DNA from: Protopterus annectens
Lineage: Eukaryota; Chordata; Ceratodontiformes; Protopteridae
Direction: 5' to 3'
Assembly: GCF_019279795.1 (NCBI RefSeq)
Contig: NC_056727.1
Coordinates: 1,208,116,413 to 1,208,180,412, forward strand
Length of the DNA: 64,000 nt
The notes beneath the pieces are model-generated. The model saw nothing but the letters and a program-made list of their open reading frames with translations. It had not been told where the DNA came from and ran no database searches. Shown here one piece after another: positions 23,124-34,421 of this stretch; the stretch's first letter is position 1, and each line of letters begins with the position of its first letter. The position numbers and the translations under genes were made by a program.

Positions 23124-23460
23124 GAGTCTATATTAAATCAGCGAACTCTTAAAAAAGCAAACGCTGAGTTATCGACCTCCATGTAAGGGAAAACTTACAA
23201 TCCCGAACACTTGGAAAAGTGACCCCCCCCCAAGGAAAAAAAAATCACTGTTCCACAAAAAAATAACTTCAAAATATTACATAGTCTCCCCTACTTAAAT
23301 ACACCATCTCCAAGATCACACTACAGCGAAGAAATGGAGGCAGAGAAGCGATTCCTTTCCCAAGGAAAGAAATCACTTGTATGCCGTTTCGCTGTTTTGT
23401 GCTTTCAAGTTCGATCAAGATGCATTCGAAGTATTGTGTCTTCGATTATATAATAAGAAC
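23124..23460. mobile_element. Unidentified 337-bp insertion with 10-bp target duplication
   Basis: CR1-D is interrupted here. The word TCTAGTGACA occurs immediately before (23114-23123) and immediately after (23461-23470), and the LINE text continues in register across it (AACCCATCTAGTGACA then AAGGATGGGTTGCC). The insert is AT-rich, with a poly-C/poly-A patch in the middle and no open frame. Its edges (TATATTAAATCAGCGAA on the left, TTCGATTATATAATAAG on the right) are weakly inverted. A short DNA transposon or a SINE are both possible. I do not recognise the family. Confidence 0.7.
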
Positions 23461-23977
23461 TCTAGTGACAAGGATGGGTTGCCAATGATTCCTGAATGAG
23501 GGATTTGTCAAAGGCCTTGGCTAGGTTAAGATAGGCAGTGTGAACTGTTTCACCTCCATCCAGGGCCTTTATGAGCTTCTCAAAGTCAACCCGGTTTAGC
23601 AGGCAAGATCTGCCCTTAATGAAGCTAAACTGGGTCGGGTCAAAGAGTTTGAAGATCACTTATATCCTTGTTGATAGTCCCATGATTGTTTTCTCTATGG
23701 CCTTGCAAATGAGGTTGGTTAGGCTTATGGATCTATAGTTCCTGGGGTCAGTTGAGGGACCCTGTTTATGCAAGGGGATTACAGTTGCTGTTTTTCACTC
23801 GGCTGGGACAAAGGCACTACTTAGACTGATGTTGAAGAGTGTGCTCAGCTGTTCTGCTAACTCCTGTTTTGGACCACTTTTATAAGCAGCCTGGGCTGTT
23901 GTCCAGTCCCATATAGAGATTATGTTTTCTGGCATTGAGAGTGCGGTTATGACTAGTTCTCTGGAGATAGTAGGCAG

Positions 23978-24063
23978 AGGACTGGTGACAGGTATGCTAT
24001 GGGGTATGACTGGTGGGGACAGGACTGGTGACAGGTATGTTATGGGGTATGACTGGTGGGGAC
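23978..24063. repeat. 43-bp direct doublet within CR1-D
   Basis: Two head-to-tail copies (23978-24020 and 24021-24063) of a unit starting AGGACTGGTGACAGGTATG, differing at one base. It lies in the degraded ORF2 of CR1-D and is a local duplication, not a family feature. Confidence 0.95.
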
Positions 24064-24694
24064 AGGAGGGTGAAGTTTTTGCAGAACCTGTCCATTAGCA
24101 GGTTAGCAATGTCCTCAGGTTCAGTCCAAGTGTTATCGTCCACAGCTAATTCTGCACAAAGTTGGGCCTTCTCTTTTAGATTTCAGAAGTAGCTAAAGAA
24201 TGCTTTGTAATTTTCCTTGGCTAGGGATGCTAGTTTAGTTTTGTAATTAGCTTTAGAGGACTTGACATGATGTCTAAATCTGCTAGTTTATTCTTTGGAG
24301 GAAGTTTTTCCTTTGCTGGGACAGTTTCCTCTTGTTTTGACTGCATCTTTCTCATTGTATAACCTGTTGATGCTGGATGTCCACCAGGGTGGCTTATTTT
24401 TTTGAGAGGATCTTTTTTTTTTTTATCCATTCTGGTACGGCTGAGTCTGTACAGTTTATATAGGTGTTTATACAGGATTCTTGTGTACACCTCCGAATGG
24501 GGGGTCATTGTGGTCAGTGTTGGCATGGGGTCTTAAACTATTGATGCAATCAACTCAGTAGGCTATAGTTTGCTTTGGAGAAATTTAACCTTTTTGCTCC
24601 TGAGGGTGTGTTGGGTATGATCTTCACTTTGAATGAGTGTGATTTATGATTGGACTTTATCAGTGAAGGCCTCACAAATGGGGTGGCGCAGCGA

Positions 24695-24743
<49 letters not shown>
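24695..24743. repeat. (AC)n microsatellite
   Basis: About 24 uninterrupted AC units inside the endonuclease region of CR1-D. The open frames made of Thr-His or Cys-Val repeats here are an effect of the repeat. Confidence 0.98.
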
Positions 24744-24747
<4 letters not shown>

Positions 24748-26160
24748 TGAGCACTACGTCAAAGATGTTACAGCCCCTTGTGGGGGTGCTGACTATCTGC
24801 TCCCTTTTGTTAAAGTCCAGGAACCTTTGGGCGAGAGTATTTGTGCTTGTATATGTTACCTAGTCTATGGAAAGATAGTCACCCATGACCAGGGTATTTA
24901 GCTGTACTGAGAGTGACTCAGGTAGGTCTAGGTAGGTTGTGTGGTTTTCGTGGTTCATGCTGGGGACCTATAGCTGACTATGTGGAGGGGGGGGGGTCTT
25001 TCTTACTCTAGGGAGTCGTACTGTTTAACCAGTCTAGTGGTGTATTAAGATGGATACTCTAACTTGCTTTTTTTTTCACTTGCATTGTGTGGTCTGATTG
25101 TGTGGAAGGCATTATAACCTGCATGGCTGGGGTACTTCTGAGGCCTCAATTACTGTTCCGACTTCAGGATCTTCCAGGGTGAAAAATGCTCAGTGCAGTT
25201 TCTGGCTTGGACTACTAGCATTTTTATGTCTGGAATGTTCTTATGACTTTGCTTCCCTCATAGTGCCTGTTTTTTAGGCAAGTACATTTGCCAGCAACCT
25301 AAAGCTTAGAGGCAACTGGTGAAGACCATCTGCGACAAAGCAGTGTGGTCTGTCGACCATATCATCCCAGGCTGTCTGATACTGGATCCCCGTAGACTGA
25401 CACCAGAAGCTAAGCCAGTTATTGAAGTCCATCATTTTTTTGTTTTGTTTTATGGCATCTTGGGTGAGGGAAGAATGCTGCTTAGGGCTAGGGACATACC
25501 TGCCTGGGACACACTGAAAGCTCCAGCATGTCTCTCTCCACGTAGTCCATTGAGGTATGCCTCAAGTCATTCACTCCCAAGTACTTATTGAGAGACTTGA
25601 GTGCATGTGTGATTTCCCGTATCCTGGCACCAGACAAGCAGCTGACAATGACCTTGTCCAGCCTAGTGAGTGGGTATCTGTGTGCCTTACTGTGGAGTGT
25701 CCTATGGCCAAGACATTTGTTTTAGATATATTCTGCCTTGGGGGCTCATTGGGTGCGACACAGATGCGTGTTTTGTGTAGTGGATGCACTGCTGGAACCG
25801 TATTGTATGCAAAAGGTTTGGGTTTGAGCTTGGGAAGTCTTTACTTTTTGGTATATTTCTAGTGAGTACCTCCACTATGTGGGTTTGTGTTGTGTGCTTG
25901 GTATGTGTGGCAGGTGGAGTGTGGGTGCTGAGAACTTGCTTGGTATTTGGTATGTTACGTGAGGGAGAGCATTGATTCCAGATTCAGTAGTATAGCTACT
26001 TCTCATGTGTTGTATTTTGCAAGTTTTTATGAGTAGTAGATTGTCTGTATACATGAGGCAATTGCTACATTGCCTCAGGATGCCCATGTCAATCAGGCTG
26101 GCTGAAGAAACTGTGATAAACTGACCCTTAATTATGTCAGGCATAATCTGTAGTAAGTGG

Positions 26161-27684
26161 TGGAGGGTGAGCTAGAGGAGCTAGGTTCTGCTGTAGAACT
26201 AGTAAAATCAGCTAATCTGTGAGGTTTAGGGGTAGAAACTTGGGCCTCAAAGTAAAACTGGGTTGTTTGGGCAGCAGTGTGCAACTGCGTTGTGCACTGA
26301 AGCAGGAAAGCTTAGGAGGGTTCCCTATCGAGGGAAAATTTGACTGTTTGTGTCTAGCAGCAGTGCTAATCCTCATTGTGCAGCTGTGCGTAACTGCTGT
26401 GTTTAGATATCAGCTAATTAAAAGTTTTCAAACAGTCCACTAAGAAAGCCCAAGACTGAGCCTTGTTTCAATAATCCCAACTCCGATAGGTGCTTGACTA
26501 CACTGTTCTGCCACAAGGGTACAGGAGGGCCCTTTTAATGTAAGATGACTAGCTAGTGCTCAGAAAATGCCTAATAGTCTAGATTTAGCAAGTATTAAGT
26601 CTAGCCTATGCTCTGTTTTCAAGTACTGTAAATAGCATTGCCCTTTTTGGGACTGGAGTATAAATTGACCTTTTCAATCTAATGGTGACTTGTTTTCCAA
26701 ATTTGTGGGCAGATTCCACACAACACCGCAGTAGCATCCTTTTACAGATTTAGCCAGGCTTTCTGGACCTGAAGAGAGCAGTTAAATTCCCCAGAGATGC
26801 ACTATCATCGTCTTTTGGGTCCCACCCATTTTTATGCCTATTTTATGTGCATTTCTTTTAATTTCTGCAATAGTCTTGAGCAGACCCCTTTTCTTATCTC
26901 ATGTTCCAGTTCTCTACGGTGCTTATTTAAATATTCTCCCTCCTATCTCCTTGCTGTTTGAAACTCTCCATTTACTATGATGCGTCTTTACTGTTTCTGT
27001 TGCTTTCTGCTTGCTTTTCCTTCAGCCTGCTTTTGAAGCCTCCACGGGTAGTTTTGCCTTAAATATTCCAAGTAGAAATGCCAAACTTCTGTCCATAGTT
27101 CGATTGTTACTCACCAGGTCTAATCGCTTAAATATTTTCAGCTGCATTTTTCTCTTGAAATAGTGTTGAACTTGTATCTTACTGGCCTGGCCTATATGCT
27201 TTTCTTTAACTCCTGAACATTGCAGTGGGGAGCAAATCACCTAAGCTGCAGTCTATTCCAGGTCTTGTTTTTGCTGACTCTGTAGTCGGAGATGGAAGAA
27301 TTCTGTAAATGTAGCCTGTCTGAATTTATTACTCACTATCTGAGGACTGACGTATGTAAAGCAGTTTCTTAGGCCGTTTGAAAACGTGTGCTGTGACCAG
27401 CAAATTATCTGTACAGACATTTGCTGTCGTACCTCATTTCATACTCCAAGGCCAAACCTGCCCATTATTCCAGTTGTATTTTTACTACCAAAATTAGTTT
27501 GTCGCCTATGATTTAATGTAATCTTTTTGTTCAAATCTTGTTAGATATTCTCTAGAAACCGATCAACATCCTTCCTTCCTTCCTTCTCTTGAGCACATGT
27601 AGTTAGATTACATTGATGTAATGTTAATGTTTACATTGTGGTGTGTGAGATTAATAATCCTTTTTTTTTTTTTTTTTTTACGGT
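26161..27684. other. Unassigned noncoding stretch
   Basis: About 1.5 kb of AT-rich sequence with no credible open frame and no element signature I recognise. It may begin with the 5' UTR of CR1-D. A poly-T run (about 27661-27679) lies at its right end, next to the presumed left end of DIRS B3. Probably ordinary intron or intergenic sequence, or decayed repeats. Confidence 0.5.
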
Positions 27685-28089
27685 TGTAAGCACCATGTCC
27701 TTTACATTCATTCCTCAACTAACTCGAGCTCCTCTCTCTGCCCATAATGCCCTAGTCAACCTGCTATACCCCAGATCTCATTTACCACCATAGCACTACA
27801 GACACAGATCAATTTTCTAAGGGCGTTTTGGCTGTTTATCTTACTGCAAGTCTGATATTTTTCTTCTCTAAAACCTCCTGCCTTAGTCTTGCTACTTTCA
27901 CCCACCTCCTTCTTAGTCATTCAGTTTTTGAATTTCTTTGACTTTTGTACCTTGGGTAGCTGTCTGTACCATTGATACTTTTCCATATCCTTTCATCCTT
28001 TCTACCATCTAGGTGGTATTTGCTTTCCTACCATTGTTGGTAGCTAAAGCATAAAAGTTTCCATTTTATTTCCTTCCTTCCTTGTTAGT

Positions 28090-30090
28090 AGTGAGGAGCT
28101 GTATTACAGCCAAGAAATCAACTGACTTAAAAAAAAAAAAAAAAAAAAAAAAATCCAGTTCCTGTGGGCATAACATCCCTGTTTTGAAGGGATTGCTGCC
28201 ACCTTCTACTTCAGGGGCTCAGACCCTCAAAATCATCTATCCAAAGTGTCTTGAGGGGAAAGAATTACGTAAGCGGTATCCAGCCAGCTTTTAGACTACT
28301 CCATCTTGAGAGCCTCTTCAAAAGAAATTGGGTCTGACCTCTTGGATCTGAAACAAAAGCAGTCCGATCCCATGACTTCACATCAGACAGCTGCTCATAC
28401 CAAATCTCCAAGAACCCGGTCCCCAGGGTTCACTGTAGAATCAGTTTCCCATCTGCTCCATTCCCCTTTCCTTTAGGAGACTTCATGGAGAGAGTCTCTT
28501 CCCCAGTCCACCACTTCCATCTGGTCCTTCAGGAGCCTTTCAGAAGTCGAAGCATATAAGGTGATGAGGATGTTCCTTAGAGCGCTGTTTCAGATGGGGG
28601 TTATTTCTGCTGGGTGTCCCATCATATCCATGAGCCTTCCTTCTACTTCTCATGCAGTGATCTCTCCTGTGATCTAACCAACAGTTTCAGAGCCCTGTGA
28701 TCTGAAAGACCCAAGAGTGTCTGTGTCTGATCCAGAGACAGATGAGTTCTTCGACTCAGACTACTTCCCTGACATTTTTGGGTGCAATTCCATTAGACCA
28801 GGACAAGTCTCTGAACTTGAAGCATCGGCTCTAGGTTCCACTCCGATGCTGGAGTCGTCCCTGTCCCTTGGAGCTTTGGCATTGGGTAGCTCTGGTCTGA
28901 CTCCCCTTCGAGGCATGGGTTTTGGCAGGGTCACGGCGTGGTAGTTTTGGCAGTTTCATCTCCATTGAGGCCAGCTACAGCTTCTCCCAGTCCATCTGCC
29001 TTTGAGATAGTGAAGAGGGTTTTCTTTCATCCAAGAGATTTGACTACTATTTCCTCTTGGGAGGAACGGAGGTTGGTATGACTGTAGGATCCAAAGTCTA
29101 GTCCACAGGGACAGCTGACACTGTCAAGCATCCATAGAGTCCCCATTGAGAAAGTTTCCCCTCTCTTCAGATACTTCTCCAGATCACCCCACTAAAAAGA
29201 TGCCCTGGAGGGAGAAGGTGTAAGAGGAGACGCACTCATTTCCCCCATAGTGCCTCAGCTAGGGCACTCTTTCTGGAAGCTTTTGGGTCCGTCCCATCTA
29301 CGTCTTGGGTGACTCCCTCGGCAGATGAGCTTGTAGATCTAGTCTTTCGCAGGGTGCAGAAGTAATTGGATACTGTAGAACCCATTCTCAGTCACCCTGA
29401 TAAATTTCTGGCACCTCCTAAAGAGAGGCCACACTGGGGCAATGGAGTCCCTGATGCTATGATTGTGGCGGCAGCCACGAAGGAGCTGGCAGTGTCCACC
29501 TAAGACTCCAGAACATTGGATATGCATGATTTAGTTTGCTCAGGCTTGCATTCTCTGAATTATGTGGCACATTTCACAAGATTACAGCAGGGTTTGATTA
29601 AGGAACTTTCCAAACCCCTCTGAGTCCATGTCTGTGGTGGACTACAAGAAGCCTTCACACCGCTCTTATTCATTTCTGCGTCCATGAGGCTAATATCCCA
29701 TGCTGCAGAGGGCAACTCACAGGCAGCTGGTTTAGGTATAGCCATTAGACGTACCTGGATGCACCTATGTGACTTTGCAGAGCCTTTCAGGTATTCGTTC
29801 ATCAGTGCCCCTTTTGATATAATATCTTTGTTTGGCCCTACTGCAGAGGAAATGTTTTCCCAGAGTGAACAGGATGAAGAGACCCTGTTTGCTACAGAGA
29901 TACACTTTTCTCCACCTCATCGATCCTTTTTAAGAATCGGAGGTGGCAAGAAAATGTACTTCCTTAAGTTTTGGGGTCCTTTCCAGGACTCGACTCCCTC
30001 AGGGGCAGAGGAGTTCAAGCAGAAGAGGCCCACAAAACCAGGGTTTAAGAGATTACTTTTCAGATATATGCTCTTCCAGTGCTCCTGAAA
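28090..30090 (+). pseudogene. Gag-like gene of DIRS B3 (fossil)
   Basis: Family-B-type Gag in heavy decay. Readable blocks: an acidic segment (SDPETDEFFDSDYFPDIF, near 28720), AMIVAAATKELA (near 29457), SGLHSLNYVAHFTRLQQ (near 29550), SMRLISHAAEGNSQAAG (near 29680) and RRTWMHLCDFAEPF (near 29746). The order is the same as in B1 and B2. An A-run of about 24 lies near the presumed N-terminal part (28131-28154). Broken throughout. Confidence 0.75.
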
Positions 30091-30099
30091 GGTTGCTAG

Positions 30100-31318
30100 A
30101 CTACTGAACTGTGGAGGCAGTCTGGGGAAGCTTGTCTCTGTACCCGGACACCTAGGCATCAATAAAAGATTCTTGGGTACTAAAAATCCTATTCAGCGGT
30201 TACCGCATACCATTTTACCATACCCCTCCAATGGAGGAAAAAAAAGGCTCCCTGATGTCCCACCCAGTCAGAGGGAGGGGGCAGCTCAAAGTTGAAACCT
30301 GCTAGACTAGAGTCATCCAGGAGGTTCCACCAGACCAGAAAGGATTCGGAACTTACTCTGGATTCTTTTTAGTGCCAAAACTGGAGACCGTAGACCATTT
30401 GTGCATCTGAGCAAACCGTGTCAGTTTGTGTAGAAGTCAGAGTTCCTAATGGTCACAGTTCAGTCCATTCTGCTCTTTCTGCACAAGGACAATTGGATGT
30501 GCTCCATCGATCATCAGGGCGCATATAATCACATGAAGATGAACAGGCAGTCCCAAAGATTTCTGCACTTTAGGCTAGGGGCCCGTCACTATCTGTTCAG
30601 AGCCCTGTCCTTTGGCCTCACCACAGCCCCCAGGGTGTTTACCAAATGCATGGCAGTGGTGGCGGATTGCTCAGATCGCTCGAGACTGCTGAGATTCAGA
30701 GGTGTTTCCATATCTAGACTATTGGCTTCTCACCGCTGCTACCAAGCATCTCCTAGAAGGATCCAGGGAGTACTTGCTCCAGTTATGTCCGTTACTAGGC
30801 ATCTCTGTCACCATCTGCAAATTTCCTCTTCAGCCTGTTCAGAGCCTGGAGTTTATAGGTGCCCAGTTGAACACAGCAAGTCTGATGGCTTCTGTTCCAC
30901 GACATCATGTAAAGATAATCTGGTACTAAGTGGAGCAGATTATTGCTCACACTTCTCCTTCATCCATACTTATTATTCATGCCCTGGGGTCAGTGGCAGC
31001 TGCCATAACCTTAGTTCCTATGGACATGTTTTATATGCACATTCTTCAATGGACCCTAGCTGTTCAGTGGTCTATTCTTTATCATTCCTTGTTCAGTGGT
31101 CTATTCTTTGTCATTCCTTGTTCAGTGGTCTATTCTTTATCATTCCTTGTCCTTTCTGGTCAAACTCAGTCGAGTTTGCAAAGATGATCACGGAGGATTC
31201 AAACAGTTTTCCTAAGCTGTCCTTTTGTAGCTTTGCCTCCAGTAACCGCAGTAGTAAAGGATGCCTTTTAACTGGGGTGGAGTGGCATTTCTTGGGATGG
31301 ACTAGGCTCATGGTCCCT
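30100..31318 (+). pseudogene. RT and RNase H start of DIRS B3 (fossil)
   Basis: RT text is recognisable as LHKDNWMCSIDHQGAYNHMKM (near 30476), SFGLTTAPRVFTKCMAVVA (near 30610), and a worn YLDYWLL where relatives have YLDDWLL (near 30708). A 29-bp unit repeated three times follows, and then the VTAVVKDAF-type start of RNase H just before CR1-E. Broken. Confidence 0.75.
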
Positions 31319-32785
31319 AGGATCATGAGGTTACTAGGCTATTTAACCTTGAGGCCCTTGTATGCCTAGCCAAGAGTCCAGCCCATGTTTAGACAAATTG
31401 GCACCAATGCCCCTGTCCAGCAGGGACATGGGTGGAATCCCAGGGGTATATTTTCTGTTTTCCATCCAGTTATCCAGGTTGTGCTTTAAAAAGGGGTAAA
31501 GAGCTACTGTGCTTCATGTGGAGAGGGGAATCTGTTCAATAGACTAGTCTCTGGGGCACAAATTTGTCCAGCCAGCAAGTCTTGTTGATGTCACAGACCA
31601 GGTTGAGTCTGCGCCTGCGGGTTACTTGAGTGGAGCTTGACTTGTGGATATGCAGCAGTCCCATCAAGGTGGGGGTCCATGATCGCCTTGTATGCCAGAC
31701 AAAGGTCACCTCTAAGGAGTCTGCATGAAACTGAGGGATACGGCTTTTAGTCTGTGTATGGTAGTTGTTTGAGGCCCTGGATTGTCCTAGTGAGGAACCT
31801 CTGTGGTGTCTCCAGCTGTTGCATGTGTTTTGTGAGGTACATGCCAAAATTTACGTTGTACTCAATAATGGGCCTTATAAGGGAAGAATACAGGGATGTT
31901 GACCTTGTACCAGGTTGAAATACCCTTACTTATGAGGTGGGCCATTTAGAAGGCTTTTCCGTAACACGGAAACAACATGGTGGTCAAAAGTCAGGTTGCT
32001 ATTAACCTGGGTGCCCAAATCCTTCATGACTGAGTGCTTAGGACGTTGTTAATGTGATAATTTGTGGGGACATCACTCTCCTCAAAGGGGATGATGATGC
32101 ATTTTTTGGTATTCGGCTTGAGGCCATGTTTCTGGAATCAGTCATTTGTCTGAGTGAGACCCTCTTGGAGGATGTCCACATCACTAGGGGAATTGATGAC
32201 CGCACCCAGCTTGCAGTCATCTGTAAACTTGGTCATAGCTCACTGGTTTTGGCCTGCACCTCAAAAGTGTATCCCAAGTAACAGATGCCCCAAGACTGAA
32301 CCCTGGGGTATGCCGCTTGTTACGGGTCTAATGCTTGAAGTGGCTTCCCCTATTTTAAATACCCGGTTTCTATCAGTCAGCCAGTTTACTACCATCTGGT
32401 AACGTATGGATTGATGCCTAGTTGAGAGAGTTTATTATGCCCGAGTGGGGAATAGTGTCAAAGGCTTTGGCCAGGTCAAGGTAGGTGGTGTATACAGTCT
32501 TCCCCTCGTCCATGGCTTTGGTGACCTGTCTCGAAGAAGTCATCCAAATTTAGCAGACATGACCTCCTGTTGCCGAAGCCTAACTTTGTGGGATCAAGTG
32601 TTAGGAGGTTGACAATGTCCTTTGTTAATGAGGTCCATGATGATCCTTTCCATGGCCTTGCAGATCAGGCTAGTTAGGCTGATGGGTCTGTAATTTCTCC
32701 GGATTGGTGGATGCTCCTCCTTTGTGTAAAGGGATGACTGTGGCTGTCCTATACTCAGCTGGAACGAAGCCAGTACTCCAGCTTT
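31319..32785 (-). mobile_element. CR1-type LINE, 5'-truncated, old, reversed (CR1-E)
   Basis: The minus strand gives remains of the CR1 RT and C-terminal region. Matches to CR1-A include the LTSLICKAMERIIMD-type block (near 32660), the KAFDTIPHSGI-type block (near 32450), a SGV/PQG-type block (near 32300), the CDFKLGAVI-type block (near 32200) and the HLQQLETPQ block (near 31810). The 3' end lies close to 31325. Many stops and frameshifts; diverged from CR1-A, B and C about as much as CR1-D. It sits between the RNase H start and the recombinase of DIRS B3. Confidence 0.82.
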
Positions 32786-33690
32786 GGTTGCATAGGCATG
32801 TTTAGCCCAGGCTTTCCTCTCCAGTCAGACCGTTATTTGTCTTCCCACAAGGCATCTACAAGGAAGATTTACAAAAGGAAATGGAAAAATAGTCTCTAAT
32901 TGGGCTCTGCAAAGGGAACTGGACACCCTCACTGCTCCGATCTCTGCGTCCTAGCTTCTTCAAAGTTGTGCAAGGCCTTTTTTGCTTAGGTCCACAGTGA
33001 AGGACCCATCAACCCCCCACCACCAGCACCAGGATTGGGCAGTCATGCTGCAAGAGTTCAAGACTTGGGTTAAGAAGTCTGATTTAACATTTTTGTCATG
33101 GAAAATATTTTTTCTGGTAGCCATTACATGTGCAAGACAAGTTTCTGAACTCCAGGCTGTCTTCCAAATATCCTTTCCTTATTTTTCACAAGGACAAGGT
33201 TATCTTACAAACCAGTCAATCTCTTTTGCCTCAAGTAGCCCCCGAAACAAATGTCATTAAAGCCATTAATTTGTCTGTTTCTCCTTTAACAAAGTTGAGA
33301 GACAGTACATACTACGTCTTTTGGATGTACATAGGAAACCACGTTATATCCATAGAACAAAAGATTTCAGGAAATCAGAACAATTTTGTCTCCTCCCTAA
33401 ACAGATTGAGATCACCAATGTCTAAAATTGCCCTGGCCAAATGGATTACTTATTTGCATTTGCTTTGCTTAAATCAAGGTTTGTCCCTATCCAGACCTCC
33501 TAAAGCACATTCCACTAGGTCCCTTGGCTGTTGCTGCCACCTCTTGGTCTAGAACTTTTATTGATGACATTTGCATAGCGGCTACCTGGTTTAGTTCTCA
33601 TACCTTTATTGCTAATTTCAAATTGGATTTGACTTTCAGGAGCAGAGCTGCCTTTGGTTCTGCAGTACTCTGGAATATCCTTCCATGAGG
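32786..33690 (+). pseudogene. Tyrosine recombinase gene of DIRS B3 (fossil)
   Basis: Remains of the recombinase: an N-terminal segment near 32860-32930, LTFLSWKIFFLVAITCARQVSELQA (near 33085; the catalytic arginine block reads ARQVSEL here), the SFASSSPRN region, HSTRSLG (near 33510), and ATWFSSHTFIANFKLD (near 33580) where relatives have the tyrosine segment. The text after the gene (CTTCCATGAGGGACACCC) matches the same place in C1. Broken. Confidence 0.8.
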
Positions 33691-33766
33691 GACACCCAAG
33701 GTTCAGGTAGCTGGGGATGGCCCTCCCAGTCATTGAGGAATAAGTAAAAAGGATAAAATAAGATAA

Positions 33767-33945
33767 GTTGTCAATCTCGCCTTCATTCTTGCTGGATGGG
33801 TTCGGAGCCGAACCTCTGCTCCGACTCTGCCGAATACTAAAGCTCGAGAGCTATTTTTACCGGCTCGAGGCTATCCTATGTCCCATAATGCTAGGAGAAA
33901 TATACCCAGATCTCGTTTGCCGCTTAGCTACGAGGTTGCGTTTTT
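33767..33945 (+). repeat. Left inverted terminal repeat of DIRS B2
   Basis: Begins GTTGTCAATCTCGCCTTC. Its body (CGAGAGCTATTTTTACCGGC, then CCTATGTCCCATAATGCTAG) recurs inverted at 39860-40010. The left tip is complemented again in the internal region at 39562-39595. Confidence 0.93.
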
Positions 33946-34147
33946 CACCGGCTCCAGGTCGTATATTTTTATTAATAACTTTTGAAGTAGTTTTAGTCAG
34001 TTTTTCATCCCTTTTTGTTCCTTTAGTATCCGTGTAGTTGGCGATTAGTCTTTCCTCCCATTTAGTTGCTAATTTCCCTTTTTCTCCACCCTTAAGGTGG
34101 TTGGGCTTCTGACCCTTCCCTTGTAGTACAGTTTTCCCCTGGCTGTT

Positions 34148-34333
<186 letters not shown>

Positions 34334-34421
34334 GGATCCTGTCCTTTTACTTGGTGGTAGTTCCCTTTTTTTATAGTAAATTGTTTATAGTGTAGTGTAT
34401 TGTGTGTGGTTTTTGTACAGT

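Larger units (their letters stand above)
22051..26160 (-). mobile_element. CR1-type LINE, nearly full length, old, reversed (CR1-D)
   Basis: On the minus strand the element starts with ORF1 near 26144 (MGILRQCSNCLMYTDN, the same N-terminus as CR1-A ORF1). A worn esterase block follows (LAIGHSTVRHTD, where the usual GDS reads GHS, near 25720). ORF2 endonuclease remains are near 24500-25000 and RT remains near 22800-23700 (AYLNLAKAFD, QFSFIKGRSCLLNRVDF, LTKFANDYKLGAIIES). The 3' end lies near 22051 (AATAGCCTAATAAACC on its strand). The catalytic block reads FAND. Many stops and frameshifts; clearly older than CR1-A, B and C. It contains a 337-bp insertion, a 43-bp doublet and an (AC)n tract. 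Confidence 0.87.

Noticed and set aside
23100-23490. A palindrome around GGCAACCC and GGGTTGCC flanking the 337-bp insertion
   Set aside because: The right-hand GGGTTGCC is ordinary CR1 sequence in register with the sister copies, so the inverted likeness is a coincidence.
26219-26443. A small host gene
   Set aside because: 74 codons with no motif, next to the 5' end of a reversed CR1; no splice or promoter support.
31061-31150. CRISPR-like array
   Set aside because: Three direct copies of a 29-bp unit without spacers, in a vertebrate DIRS fossil; a plain tandem duplication.
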